The notes below the pieces were generated by a model. That model was not told where the DNA came from. It saw nothing but the letters and a program-made list of their open reading frames with translations, and ran no database searches. Below are positions 15,983 through 25,027 of a DNA stretch of 64,000 bases, piece after piece (positions within the stretch are counted from its first letter, which is position 1; each line of letters starts with the position of its first letter). Both the position numbers and the translations under genes were made by a program. Origin of the DNA: Corallococcus silvisoli (GTDB taxonomy: Bacteria; Myxococcota; Myxococcia; Myxococcales; Myxococcaceae); contig NZ_JAAAPJ010000005.1 of the NCBI RefSeq assembly GCF_009909145.1, positions 272,470 to 336,469 of the forward strand, in the 5' to 3' direction.

Positions 15983-15993
15983 ACTCGTCGAGT
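15983..15993. promoter_or_regulatory. Inverted repeat in LysR divergent promoter region
   Basis: ACTCG-T-CGAGT is a perfect inverted repeat lying 8 bp upstream of the LysR start and about 90 bp upstream of the divergent phosphatase-like gene. Autoregulatory LysR sites commonly lie here. The T-N11-A form is not clear-cut, so binding is a guess. Confidence 0.3.
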
Positions 15994-16080
15994 GAGCACA
16001 TGTAACTGGTGGTTAATTCCGCGCGAACGCATCGTCAATGCATCCACTCGCAACGCCCTCCGGGGCTCTCCGAACGGAGC

Positions 16081-16947
16081 ATGACGATGACCACCCTTGG
16101 AACCAGGTCCGACCCTGCCAGCCGCCTCGCCGCGGAAGCTCGAGTGAGCCGGAGTGACGGCGCGCTGCTCGCGGCGGCTGTCTCCGCCGTGCGCGCGGCG
16201 GGCGCGCGGATGCTCGAACGGTTCGAGCCGCTCACTCGGACGCCCACCGACCGGGATGGCGTGGTGAAGGCCATCCTCGAGAACGACAGGGCGTCACTCG
16301 CGGTGGGCCGCGAGCTCCTGGAGGCGGCTCGCCCGGACGCGGGCTGGGTGGAGGACGAGCTGGAAGGGGGCGCGCTCCCCAGTGGGGAGTTCTGGGTCGT
16401 GGACCCCGTGGAGGGCAACGTCAACCACGTCCATGGCCTGACCGAGTGGGGCATCAGCGCGACGCTCGTGCGCGACAACGTCCCGGTCCTCACCGCGGTC
16501 CACGAGCCGGTCGCGGGCCACCTCTACACCGCGGTGCGAGGTGCCGGAGTCGCCTACGTGAACGGCGTGCCGATGCGGCCGTCCGCCAAGACCGAACTCA
16601 AGGCCGCCATTGTCACGACCGGACAGGCGAAGCCCGGGGAGACGGGCGAGACCCACCGCCGTATCGGCCAGTCGGTGACGGCCATGCTGAACGCGGCGCT
16701 CGTGGTGCGGATGACCGTGCCGGCCACCTTCCAGCTAGGGCTGGTGGCGGCGGGGCACATCGACGGCTTCTGGCAGCACAGCGACGTGCGCTCGGGCCTC
16801 GTGGCGGGAGCCCTGCTCGTCGCCGAAGCCGGCGGCGTCGTGACGGACACGCGCGGCAAGCCTTGGACGCTCGCGAGCGAGGACTTCCTCGCGTGTGCGC
16901 CGGGGATTCATCGCGAAGCCGTCGAGGTCCTGCGCGCGCTCGCCTGA
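16081..16947 (+). CDS. Inositol monophosphatase-family protein with altered metal site
   Basis: 288 residues with the inositol monophosphatase/FIG superfamily fold. The signature normally DPxDGTxNF reads VVDPVEGNVNHVHGL, so the second metal-binding Asp is Glu and Thr is Asn. A Glu-rich WVEDE precedes it and a WQHSDVRSGLVAGA...EAGG segment stands for the C-terminal motif. The activity could be a phosphatase for a sugar or nucleotide phosphate, or be lost. ATG 16081 follows CGGAGC; the frame is open upstream but non-homologous. It is followed after 42 bp by the oxidoreductase gene and is divergent from a LysR regulator. Confidence 0.78.
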   Translation: MTMTTLGTRSDPASRLAAEARVSRSDGALLAAAVSAVRAAGARMLERFEPLTRTPTDRDGVVKAILENDRASLAVGRELLEAARPDAGWVEDELEGGALPSGEFWVVDPVEGNVNHVHGLTEWGISATLVRDNVPVLTAVHEPVAGHLYTAVRGAGVAYVNGVPMRPSAKTELKAAIVTTGQAKPGETGETHRRIGQSVTAMLNAALVVRMTVPATFQLGLVAAGHIDGFWQHSDVRSGLVAGALLVAEAGGVVTDTRGKPWTLASEDFLACAPGIHREAVEVLRALA

Positions 16948-16989
16948 GTGTTGGCCCATCTCGACTCGAAAGGAACAAGGAGCCCCATC

Positions 16990-17625
16990 ATGATGATCAG
17001 CATTCTTGGAGCAGGTCGCGTCGGCGGCGCGCTGGCGCGTGCGCTGGCTGGCAAGAAGCACGAGCTCACCGTTGGCACGCTCGACCCCGCGAAGACAGCC
17101 GCCGCGTGGGAGGGACCGGCGGTGCGCCACGCCCCGCTCGAAGTGGCGGCCAGCGCGTCGCCGCTCATCATCCACGCCACGCCCGGCGACACGGCGCTCG
17201 GGACCCTGACGGGGCTGCGCGAGCAGCTTCAGGGCAAGGTGCTCCTGGACGTATCCAACGCGACGGTGCGACTGCCCAATGGGCTTCCGGGGGGACTTGC
17301 GCATCCGGGCACGAGCCTCGGGGAGAAGCTTCAGGAAGCGCTCCCGGAGACACGGGTGGTCAAGTCACTGAACACCATGCTGTTCAGCGTGATGACCGCC
17401 CCGGGCGCGCTCTCGACGCCCCCCACGGCGTTCATGAGCGGCGATGACGATGGCGCGAAGGGGCAGGTCGCCGCGCTTCTGGGCGAGCTGGGCTGGCGCC
17501 CGGAGTGGATCCTGGACCTGGGCGGCATCGAGACGGCACGAGCCACCGAGGCGATGATCCTGGTGGTGCCTCACGTGATTCGCCGACAGGGGTTCGCGCC
17601 ATTCGCGGTCAGCATCGTCCGCTGA
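16990..17625 (+). CDS. NAD(P)-binding oxidoreductase, F420-dependent-reductase-like
   Basis: 211 residues. The N-terminal Rossmann fold has GAGRVGGALA at the start, as in the NADP oxidoreductase coenzyme-F420-dependent family (ProC/FNO-like fold). The central VLLDVSNA and SLNTMLF segments are typical of small NADPH-dependent F420 reductase-like proteins whose substrates are mostly unknown. An AAGGAG sequence ends about 8 bp before ATG 16990; an ATG directly follows in frame. It is downstream of, and likely co-transcribed with, the phosphatase-like gene, perhaps under the LysR protein. Confidence 0.8.
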   Translation: MMISILGAGRVGGALARALAGKKHELTVGTLDPAKTAAAWEGPAVRHAPLEVAASASPLIIHATPGDTALGTLTGLREQLQGKVLLDVSNATVRLPNGLPGGLAHPGTSLGEKLQEALPETRVVKSLNTMLFSVMTAPGALSTPPTAFMSGDDDGAKGQVAALLGELGWRPEWILDLGGIETARATEAMILVVPHVIRRQGFAPFAVSIVR

Positions 17626-17656
17626 CCGCCGGTGCGGCGGCGCGTGGCACCGGCGG
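17626..17656. terminator. Hairpin terminator between converging genes
   Basis: CCGCCGGTGC pairs perfectly with GCACCGGCGG over an 11-nt loop. It starts at the stop of the oxidoreductase gene and ends 17 bp before the stop of the converging DUF808 gene, so it may serve both. Confidence 0.6.
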
Positions 17657-17672
17657 TTCCGACGGTGGCGTC

Positions 17673-18620
17673 CTATTCGTGCGCCTTCGCGCCGCGTCCC
17701 TTCACCACCTTCTTGCCCAGGGTGAGGAGCAGCACCAGCACGGCCCCGGCTCCCAGTCCCACCGAGGCATTGAGCAGCATGGGAGCGAGCCCGCCCAGGA
17801 TGCTGCCCACCCCCGGCACGGCCGCAGCCCACGCGGTCAAGGACGTCTCCGCGTGGTGCAGGCCGGAGACGCCGTGCACGAGGATGCCGCCGCCCACCAG
17901 GAACATGGCGGCCGTACCCGCCACGGAGAGGAACTTCATCAGCCACGGCGCCGCGCGGAGGATGCCCGCGCCCAGGCTGCGCTGGAGGCCCCCAGGCTGG
18001 CGGGTGAGATACAGCCCCGCGTCATCCAGCTTCACGATGCCCGCCACCAGCCCATACACGCCCAGGGTCATGATGATGGCGACCCCCACCAGGACCGAGA
18101 CGCGGGTGGCGAAGGCCGCGGTCGCCACGGTGCCCAGCGAGATGGCGATGATCTCCGCGGAGAGGATGAAGTCGGTGCGCACCGCCCCCTGGATCTTCTC
18201 CTTCTCCAGGGCCACCAGGTCCACGTTCGGATCCACCCTCGCCTCGCGCAACTCGGCGCGCTGCTCGCCGCTCTTCTCCTTGCCGTGCAGGAACGAGTGC
18301 GCGAGCTTCTCGAAGCCCTCGAAGCAGAGGAAGGCGCCGCCCACCATCAGCAGCGGCGTCACCAGCCAGGGCGCCAGCGCGCTGATGGCCAGCGCCGCCG
18401 GCACCAGGATGGCCTTGTTGACCAGCGAGCCCTTCGCCACGGCCCACACCACCGGCAGCTCGCGGTCCGCGTTCACGCCCGTCACCTGCTGCGCGTTGAG
18501 CGCCAGGTCGTCTCCGAGCACGCCCGCCGTCTTCTTCGCCGCCACCTTCGTCAGGACAGCGACGTCATCCAGGAGGGTCGCGATGTCATCGATGAGCGCA
18601 ATCAGGCTACTGCCTGCCAT
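17673..18620 (-). CDS. DUF808 (YedI-type) inner membrane protein
   Basis: 315 residues matching the DUF808/YedI family: the conserved opening SSLIALIDDIATLLDDVAVLTKVA with AAKKTAGVLGDDLALNA, then PVVWAVAKGSLVNK, and several hydrophobic segments (about 75-95, 145-165, 170-190, 245-265, 280-305). The FEKLAHSFLHG segment is also typical. The cellular role of the family is unestablished. The length is as expected. It ends in a His/Glu/Lys tail, is converging with the upstream oxidoreductase gene, and lies 142 bp downstream of the alpha-2-macroglobulin gene start-to-stop direction, probably as a separate unit. Confidence 0.88.
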   Translation of the reverse strand: MAGSSLIALIDDIATLLDDVAVLTKVAAKKTAGVLGDDLALNAQQVTGVNADRELPVVWAVAKGSLVNKAILVPAALAISALAPWLVTPLLMVGGAFLCFEGFEKLAHSFLHGKEKSGEQRAELREARVDPNVDLVALEKEKIQGAVRTDFILSAEIIAISLGTVATAAFATRVSVLVGVAIIMTLGVYGLVAGIVKLDDAGLYLTRQPGGLQRSLGAGILRAAPWLMKFLSVAGTAAMFLVGGGILVHGVSGLHHAETSLTAWAAAVPGVGSILGGLAPMLLNASVGLGAGAVLVLLLTLGKKVVKGRGAKAHE

Positions 18621-18762
18621 GGTGGTCTTCCGGGCTGGAGGGTTGGGAAGTCGCCTTGCGGCCCGCTCGGCCTAGCACAAGCAGGGAGTCCGAGGCACGG
18701 CCTCGCCAGCTCCCCGCTCGGCGGGCCGCCCTTTCGCCTGAGGCGTCCGGAGACGCCCCCTG

Positions 18763-21700
18763 CTACGGCTTCGGAGCGATGGACACCTTCACGCCCTCGC
18801 TCCACGTTTTATGTTCATCCGCGTAATACAAGTACGCCCGGCTGGCCGGGCCCGTGTAGGTGCCGGGCACCGCGGCCACCAGGGACAGCGGCACGTCGAT
18901 GCGCTGACGGGGCTCCATGCCGCGCCAGTACAGGACGACGTCGCGCCCCAGCACCTCGTACGCATCCACCACCTGCCGCTTCACCAGCTCCTTGAGCTGG
19001 TCATGCCGCACCTCCAGCCCGCCCGGCACGCCGAAGATGGCCACCGCCGTGGGCAGCCGTTGGCCTGTGCGGTTGGCGACCACCACCCGCGCCTCGGTGG
19101 GCTCGCCCTCGGTGAGGTCCGTCTTCGCCAGCGACACCTCCAGCGCCACGCGCGTCTCCTTCGAGCTGTCCGGCACGAGCGCGCTGTACGTGACTTCCAC
19201 CGAGTACGGCAGCTCCGCGCCGTCCTCCATCCGCAGCTCCACGCGGCGCGAGCCCGGTCCGAGCAGCGCGCTCACGTCAGGCAGCTTGATGGCTTCCTGA
19301 GCGGAGCCGTCGAAGCGCACCGGCTCGCCCACCCGGCGGCCATCCACATAGACGCTCACCGTCCCGGGGGTGAGCTTCAGCGCGCGCGCCTTGTCGTAGG
19401 CGATGATGGCGCGCAGCGCGAGCACCGTGCTCTGCGTCGCCCCGTAGCGGCCCCCCTCGCTGGACTCCGCGAGGAACTTCATCGCGCGCTCCACGTTCCC
19501 CACGTAGGAGGGCTCGCGCATCCACGCCAGGGTCGCCAGCGCGGTGGTCTCGATCTTCAGCGTCGCCCCCTCGCTGCCCACGATGGATTGCGTCGCGCCG
19601 CCCACCGCGCCGTCGGTCCCCTGCGAGGAAGCGAGCCGGCCCATCAGCGCCCGGGCCTCGGCCGTGTCACCGGCGAGCGCCAGCGCGTTGGCCGCCAGCG
19701 CCACCACGTAGTTGTTGGTGCTCTTCGCCGCGGCGGCCTTCAGCGAGGCGACCTCGCGCGACAGCTCCTTCGCCTGCGCGGCCGGCTGGCTCGCGCTCTC
19801 CAGCAGCGTCCAGAGGATGTACGCGTTCGACGTGTCCGCGTCCTCCACCCACACGTGCAGCGCGCGGCGCTTGCGGTTGAAGCCGCCCTGCCCGTCCCGC
19901 TGCTGAAGGAGCCACTCGCGCGTGCGCTCCAGCATCGCGGTGTCCACTTCGCGCACCTGTCGCATGTCCGTGAAGTGCAGCAGGCCGAACGCGGTCAGCG
20001 CCTCATGGCCCGGGTTCTGCCCGAACCACTCAAAGCCCTTCTCGGACGTCTCGTAGCCCATCAGCCGCTGGTAGCCCCGCTCCAGCTTCTCTCGCGCGCT
20101 CGCCACCAGCTCGGGGTTCACGCCGGTGTGCGTCTGGAAGTACTGCTGCGCCATCGTCATCGGGTACGTCGTGGAGCTCGTCTGCTCGAAGCAGCCGGAG
20201 GGCTCTTGGATGAGACGGGCCAGCGACTCGGTCATGTTGGCCAGCGGACCGGGGTAGACGGCGATGGAGGTCCGCACGCTGCCGGGCACCACGCTCTCCG
20301 GGAGCACCACCGGGTGCGACGCCGGCCCCTTCGACGACAGCAGCCCGCCGAAGGACACGCGGCCCGGGAAGCCTCGGGGCTTGATGGACAACGTGCGGGT
20401 GACGACGTCCGTGTACTCGCCAGCGCGCGCCGTGAGCTTCACGTCGACCGGCCGCGCCTCATGGCCAATCTCCAGCGAGAAGAGCTGCCGGCCCCGCTCC
20501 AGCGCGGCCAGGTCCACCGTGTGGCCGCCCGCGACCTTCACATCCCCCTTCAGCTCAAGCGCCACCCCGGCCCCGCCCAGCCTCGCCTCCGTCCCATTCA
20601 CCAGCGCCACCGGCAGGCGCACCACGTCGCCCGACGTCACCTCGAGGGGCAGCTTGGGCTCCGCGTAGAACGGCTGCACCGACTCCAGCTGTGCCACCGC
20701 CGAGCCGAGCGCGCCGTCACCGCCCACCGCGCCAGCGAACGCCTTGAACGTCGTGACCGAATCGCTCATCGCGAAGGACACCCGCGCCTCGCCGGTGCGG
20801 GCATCCGTGCGCACCCCGGCGTTCCAGTAGAGCGTCTCCGCGAAGTCCACCCGGTCCCCGGCCTTGCGGTTCGGTCGTACGGCGTGCGCGAACTCGCGGA
20901 GGTAGACCCACTGCCTGAGGGGGTGACTCTTGTCGGCGAAGCGCATGTCCCGCTTCGCGCGCCGGGCCAGCTCCTCCCTCGGCGCCTCCTCCTTCTCCTG
21001 GAGCATGCGGGCCGGGGGCGCCGCGGCAGCTGCTTCGGGAGCCGCGTCCGGAGTGGGCGCGGCGACCGGGGCCACGCCGAGGAACGCATCGGCCACGGGC
21101 CTGGCGGCGCCCTCTCCCATGGCGGCCTCCATGGCATCCTCGTCCGCGGCCTTGGCGCTCCGCGCCTCCATGACCTGCCCCAGCGCGGGCGCGAGTCTTG
21201 GACCATTGAAGGCGGCGACGCGTCCGCCCCCACGGGTGGACGGTCGGGACGTGGGGACGGGCTCCTGCGGCCAGCGCACCGCGAGCACGCGCAGCGCCGC
21301 GTCACCCTGTCGGGCGAGAAAGCCCTGCGTATCCGTCAGCGCGAAGCGACGCCAGCCCTGCGTCCCCAGGAGCAGGTCCACCGCCAGCTTCGACTTCGGA
21401 TTCTTCGCGTCGAGGTAGAGCTGTGCATCGGCCAGCTCCTTCACCTCGGGCTCCAGCAGCACCATGACCGGGAGCTGCGGCGCCTGGTCGCGCTTCTCCT
21501 GGAGCTCCAGCACCGCGTCATCCGTGACGGTGAGCATCAGCAGCGCGGAGACCGGCCGGCCGTCGCGCGTCGTCCGGGCCGTGAGCTGCACCGGGCCGCC
21601 GGGCACGTAGCGTTCGCGGTCCGCCTTCAGCTCGACCGTCACTTCCTTCGCGGGCTGGCGGAACACCAGCCGCTCCGCGAGTGGCCGTCCGTCGTGGTCC

Positions 21701-22929
21701 CACACCGTGGCGACGAGCACACCGTCCGCCTCGCCCGGATCCAGGGTCACCGCCCCGCCCTGCGCGTCCCCGATCACCGCCGAGGCGACGCGCACCTCGC
21801 GCTGGCTCAGCGTCACCGTCGCGCGGCCCACGCCGGACAGGCCCACGGCGAGCTGCACCAGCCGGCCGGCGGGCACCACGTCCTCGCGCGAGCGGATGAC
21901 AGCGCCCCTCGCCTTCACCTCCGGCAGCGGGAAGCGCTTCCGGATGCCCGACGGCGCGTCGATGATCAGCGCGTACCGCACGCCGGCCTGGGGGGTCAGC
22001 TCGAAGCGGCCACGACCTTCGTGCTCCGAGCGCGCCCGGGCAACCACCCGACCGGTGTCCACCTCCACCACGCGGCCCACGAGGTCCGCGGGCTTGCGCG
22101 CGGGCGTGCGCGCCTCGAAGTAGACGCGCGACGCGAGCCCCGCCACCAGGTCGCCACCCTCCGGGTACAGGGCCAGGTCCAACGTCTGGAGGAGGATGGG
22201 GATCGTCTTCGCGGCCGACTCCACCACGCCCCCATCCTCGATGGTGAAGGCCAGCGTGCCCTCGCCGCGCGCCATCGCCGCCGGGAGCGGGAAGCGCACC
22301 GTGCAGCGTCCCTTCCCGTCCACCGTGCACGGCACCTGCGCCACGGTCGCACCATCCACGAGGGCGGTGGCCGTCACCTTCGCGCCCTCGGGCACGCCGC
22401 CCTCCGCGCGCTTCACGTCCAGCGTGGCGGTGACGGTGTCACCCGGCCCATAGCCATCCCGGAGGAACTCAATCTGGGACTTGAGCCGTGGGGCCCGGTA
22501 GGCGCGCACGTCGAACTTCCGTTCCGCGGGGGCCGAGCCCGTCCATGGGTAGGTGACGCGCAGGGTGTACTCGCCGCCGGGCTGACCGGCGGGGATGGGC
22601 CAGGCGTATCCCCAGACGGCGTCCGAAGTGGAGACCGCGCTGGTGGTGACGACGTCCCCCTTGGGCCCCCGAACCTCCAACTGCGCCTGGAGCGAGCCCG
22701 CGTACGGCTTGCGGCTCAGGGCCTCCAGGACGAGGCCTCGCACCAGGACCTGCTCTCCCGGCCGGTAGAGCGGCTTGTCGGTGGTGACATGGGTCAGATA
22801 CCGGTCCGCCCCGCCAAGAGAGCGCGTGGTGGCCCGGGCCGCGAGGACGCGGGGCGACAGCAACACGAGGAGGGCGGTGAACCCCAGGGATAGGAGCGCG
22901 CGCGAGGCACGCGGGACGTGGAGGGCCAT
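18763..22929 (-). CDS. Secreted bacterial alpha-2-macroglobulin-family protein
   Basis: 1388 residues with a signal peptide (about 1-30, no lipobox Cys). MG2-type beta domains begin at TTDKPLYRPGEQVLVRG (about 45), followed by further macroglobulin domains. A low-complexity Ala/Pro/Glu insert lies at about 580-650, then the A2M core FAGAVGGDGALG. The thioester region is GCFEQTSSTTYP (about residue 911), keeping Cys and Gln of CxEQ, within an alpha-toroid (TED) of repeated helices. Such proteins trap proteases by covalent bonding and protect the cell envelope. The usual partner penicillin-binding protein 1C is not adjacent. ATG 22929 was preferred over an in-frame TTG four codons earlier. Confidence 0.9.
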   Translation of the reverse strand: MALHVPRASRALLSLGFTALLVLLSPRVLAARATTRSLGGADRYLTHVTTDKPLYRPGEQVLVRGLVLEALSRKPYAGSLQAQLEVRGPKGDVVTTSAVSTSDAVWGYAWPIPAGQPGGEYTLRVTYPWTGSAPAERKFDVRAYRAPRLKSQIEFLRDGYGPGDTVTATLDVKRAEGGVPEGAKVTATALVDGATVAQVPCTVDGKGRCTVRFPLPAAMARGEGTLAFTIEDGGVVESAAKTIPILLQTLDLALYPEGGDLVAGLASRVYFEARTPARKPADLVGRVVEVDTGRVVARARSEHEGRGRFELTPQAGVRYALIIDAPSGIRKRFPLPEVKARGAVIRSREDVVPAGRLVQLAVGLSGVGRATVTLSQREVRVASAVIGDAQGGAVTLDPGEADGVLVATVWDHDGRPLAERLVFRQPAKEVTVELKADRERYVPGGPVQLTARTTRDGRPVSALLMLTVTDDAVLELQEKRDQAPQLPVMVLLEPEVKELADAQLYLDAKNPKSKLAVDLLLGTQGWRRFALTDTQGFLARQGDAALRVLAVRWPQEPVPTSRPSTRGGGRVAAFNGPRLAPALGQVMEARSAKAADEDAMEAAMGEGAARPVADAFLGVAPVAAPTPDAAPEAAAAAPPARMLQEKEEAPREELARRAKRDMRFADKSHPLRQWVYLREFAHAVRPNRKAGDRVDFAETLYWNAGVRTDARTGEARVSFAMSDSVTTFKAFAGAVGGDGALGSAVAQLESVQPFYAEPKLPLEVTSGDVVRLPVALVNGTEARLGGAGVALELKGDVKVAGGHTVDLAALERGRQLFSLEIGHEARPVDVKLTARAGEYTDVVTRTLSIKPRGFPGRVSFGGLLSSKGPASHPVVLPESVVPGSVRTSIAVYPGPLANMTESLARLIQEPSGCFEQTSSTTYPMTMAQQYFQTHTGVNPELVASAREKLERGYQRLMGYETSEKGFEWFGQNPGHEALTAFGLLHFTDMRQVREVDTAMLERTREWLLQQRDGQGGFNRKRRALHVWVEDADTSNAYILWTLLESASQPAAQAKELSREVASLKAAAAKSTNNYVVALAANALALAGDTAEARALMGRLASSQGTDGAVGGATQSIVGSEGATLKIETTALATLAWMREPSYVGNVERAMKFLAESSEGGRYGATQSTVLALRAIIAYDKARALKLTPGTVSVYVDGRRVGEPVRFDGSAQEAIKLPDVSALLGPGSRRVELRMEDGAELPYSVEVTYSALVPDSSKETRVALEVSLAKTDLTEGEPTEARVVVANRTGQRLPTAVAIFGVPGGLEVRHDQLKELVKRQVVDAYEVLGRDVVLYWRGMEPRQRIDVPLSLVAAVPGTYTGPASRAYLYYADEHKTWSEGVKVSIAPKP

Positions 22930-23064
22930 GGCGTCACTCAACGGGCGAGCGCGCCAGAAGTTCTGGGCTCCCGGCCGGAACCTCCTGGCGCCCGCGGACG
23001 CGCCGTCCCGGGCCTCCCACCCGCGAGAGAATGGGCGACGCCGCGACCTCCAGCGTCGGCCTGC

Positions 23065-23979
23065 TCATCCATGAGGGGTCGCGCGCAGCGCCGCGAGGAA
23101 CTGCTGCACGACCGGCGAGCCCGCCCGGCCGTCGTACACGAATTCGACGTCGAAGCGGCCGTCGAGCTCGTCAAGCGCGACCAGCCGCACCGTACGCGGG
23201 CACGTGGGTGCGATGCTCTCCGGCACGAACGCGTAGCCCATTCCTGCCGCGACGAGTCCGATAAGCGTCGGGATGTCGCGGCCGACCTGCGCGATGCGCG
23301 GCGTGAAGCCTGCCCGCCGGCACTGCTCGAACAAGAACCGGTGATGCGCGGCGGACCGGAGCGGGTCGAACCAGATGAACGGCGCGCCCGCGAGTTCGGC
23401 CAGCTGGCGAGGCGCGCGGAAGCGGCGGCCCGGCGTGGACAACATCGCGAGCACGAATCGGTCGCGCAGCAGCCGCATGCCTGACAGATGCGGCGCCTCG
23501 TCCTGTCGCCACGCCATGATTCCGCCATCGAGCTCGCCGCGTGAGATCGCGGCCGCCTGCTCGGCTGACAGCATTGGCGTGATCGACAGCATGACGTCCG
23601 GACAGGTGCTCCGGAAGGCCTTGAGGATGTTCGACACCATCGGCAACGGGAAGTAGTTCGGCAGCACGCCGAGACGCAGCTCACCGAGTTGGCCGGCCGC
23701 GCTGCGCAGCGCTCGTTCTCGGCTGCCCTGAAGTTCGGTCAGCAGGCGCGTCGCGTCCCGCAGGAAGCTCGCGCCAGCCGCCGTGAGGACGACGCCCGTC
23801 GAGCGGCGGATGAGGAGCGGCGTGCCGACCGCGTCCTCGAGCTCGCGGATCTGCCGGGAGAGCGCGGGTTGAACAATCCCGACCGCGCGGGCGCCGGCCA
23901 TCATGCTCCCGGCCTCCGCGACCGCCACGAAGTAGCGCAGATGGCGCAGTTCGACCTGTCGCATCCGGTTCGTGTCCAT
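23065..23979 (-). CDS. LysR-family transcriptional regulator
   Basis: 304 residues. The winged helix-turn-helix is about 7-65 (ELRHLRYFVAVAEAGS, IVQPALSRQIRELEDAVG), then an effector-binding domain. Met at 23979 gives a family-length protein; a weak GACGGA precedes it. It is divergent from the PLP-dependent dehydratase gene at 24107 with a 127-bp gap, suggesting that it regulates that gene in response to an amino acid (inference). Third codon positions hold more A and T than flanking genes, a trait shared with its divergent partner. Confidence 0.9.
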   Translation of the reverse strand: MDTNRMRQVELRHLRYFVAVAEAGSMMAGARAVGIVQPALSRQIRELEDAVGTPLLIRRSTGVVLTAAGASFLRDATRLLTELQGSRERALRSAAGQLGELRLGVLPNYFPLPMVSNILKAFRSTCPDVMLSITPMLSAEQAAAISRGELDGGIMAWRQDEAPHLSGMRLLRDRFVLAMLSTPGRRFRAPRQLAELAGAPFIWFDPLRSAAHHRFLFEQCRRAGFTPRIAQVGRDIPTLIGLVAAGMGYAFVPESIAPTCPRTVRLVALDELDGRFDVEFVYDGRAGSPVVQQFLAALRATPHG

Positions 23980-24012
23980 TCCGTCGATATACCTGAAAGG
24001 CATGACAGGCCG

Positions 24013-24024
24013 TACTGGAGAGTA
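24013..24024. promoter_or_regulatory. Candidate LysR-type half-site pair
   Basis: TACT-GGAG-AGTA is a short inverted repeat in the middle of the 127-bp gap between the LysR gene and the dehydratase gene. Its position suits a regulator site for both promoters. The arms are only 4 bp, so confidence is low. Confidence 0.25.
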
Positions 24025-24106
24025 TTGGAAAGCATGAGGCGCCAAGCCTAGGTTTCCCAGCATCACGGCCACCGCCCGCGTGTCGCGGACGTCCGTCGCA
24101 CTTCCG

Positions 24107-25027
24107 ATGCCACTCCATATCCAGACTCCCTACATCCGTTCGCAAGCGGCATCCCGCCGACTCGGCAAGGACGTCCTCTTCAAGTTCGAGGCGATGCAGC
24201 CGTCCGGCTCGTTCAAGCTGCGCGGCGTCGGCGCGGTATGTGAGGCGCGGCGCGCGGCCGGCGCCCGACGTTTCGTGTCGTCGTCGGGCGGGAACGCTGG
24301 GATCGCGGTCGCCTATTCGGGGCGCGAACTCGGCGTGCCAGTGCTCGTCGTTGTTCCGGAGAGCACGTCCGCGCGCGCCCGCGACCTGATCCGTCTCGAG
24401 GGCGCGGAGTTGATCGTCCACGGCGCGTCCTGGGCAGAGGCGAACACGTTCGCGCGCTCCGTGAGCGGCCCGGATGACGCGTTCGTGCATCCCTTCGACG
24501 ATCCTGAGCTGTGGCAGGGCCATTCAACGATGGTCGACGAAATGGCGGCAGCCGGGCCGAAGCCAGACGCGGTCGTGCTGGCGGTTGGCGGCGGCGGCTT
24601 GCTGTGCGGCGTTCTCGAAGGGCTGGCTCGCAACGGCTGGCGCGATGTGCCGGTGGTCGCGGCCGAGACCCAGGGCGCGGACTGCTATGCGCGTTCAATC
24701 GCGCAGGGGCGGTCCGTCGAACTGCCTGCGATTACGAGCATCGCCACGTCGCTCGGGGCGAAGCGTCCTTGCGACGCGGCGCTTGAGTGGGCGACGCGTC
24801 ATGCTGTCGAGAACATCGTTGTCTCCGATGCGGCGGCAGTGGCCGCCTCGCTGCGGTTTCTCGACGAGCACCGGATCCTGGTGGAGCCCGCCTGCGGGGC
24901 CGCGCTGGCCGCGCTCGACGCGGACTCGTCGGTCCTTGCCGCCGCGTCACGCATCGCGGTGATCGTCTGCGGTGGCGTCACGGCCACGGTGGAGCGGCTG
25001 CAGGCTTTGCACAGCCAGGAGCGCTGA
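24107..25027 (+). CDS. PLP-dependent serine/threonine dehydratase-like enzyme
   Basis: 306 residues of fold-type II PLP enzymes (L-serine/threonine ammonia-lyase group): the PLP-binding Lys in PSGSFKLRG (about residue 30), the SSSGGNAGIA asparagine loop, the phosphate-binding loop GGGGLLCG (about 165) and a C-terminal CGG. It lacks an ACT-type regulatory domain and is shorter than biosynthetic IlvA, so a catabolic deaminase for serine or threonine giving pyruvate or 2-oxobutyrate is likely. ATG 24107 gives the expected start; a GTG nine codons earlier is in frame. Codon use includes many A/T-ending codons, unlike neighbours. Confidence 0.87.
   Translation: MPLHIQTPYIRSQAASRRLGKDVLFKFEAMQPSGSFKLRGVGAVCEARRAAGARRFVSSSGGNAGIAVAYSGRELGVPVLVVVPESTSARARDLIRLEGAELIVHGASWAEANTFARSVSGPDDAFVHPFDDPELWQGHSTMVDEMAAAGPKPDAVVLAVGGGGLLCGVLEGLARNGWRDVPVVAAETQGADCYARSIAQGRSVELPAITSIATSLGAKRPCDAALEWATRHAVENIVVSDAAAVAASLRFLDEHRILVEPACGAALAALDADSSVLAAASRIAVIVCGGVTATVERLQALHSQER

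Noticed and set aside
18736..18757. Hairpin GGCGTC-CGGA-GACGCC after the alpha-2-macroglobulin gene
   Set aside because: The stem is only 6 bp with no T-tract; not strong enough to list as a terminator.
18811..22893. A 1360-codon frame opposite the alpha-2-macroglobulin gene
   Set aside because: Composition is Arg/His/Leu-rich without domains; the minus strand carries the thioester and signal peptide.
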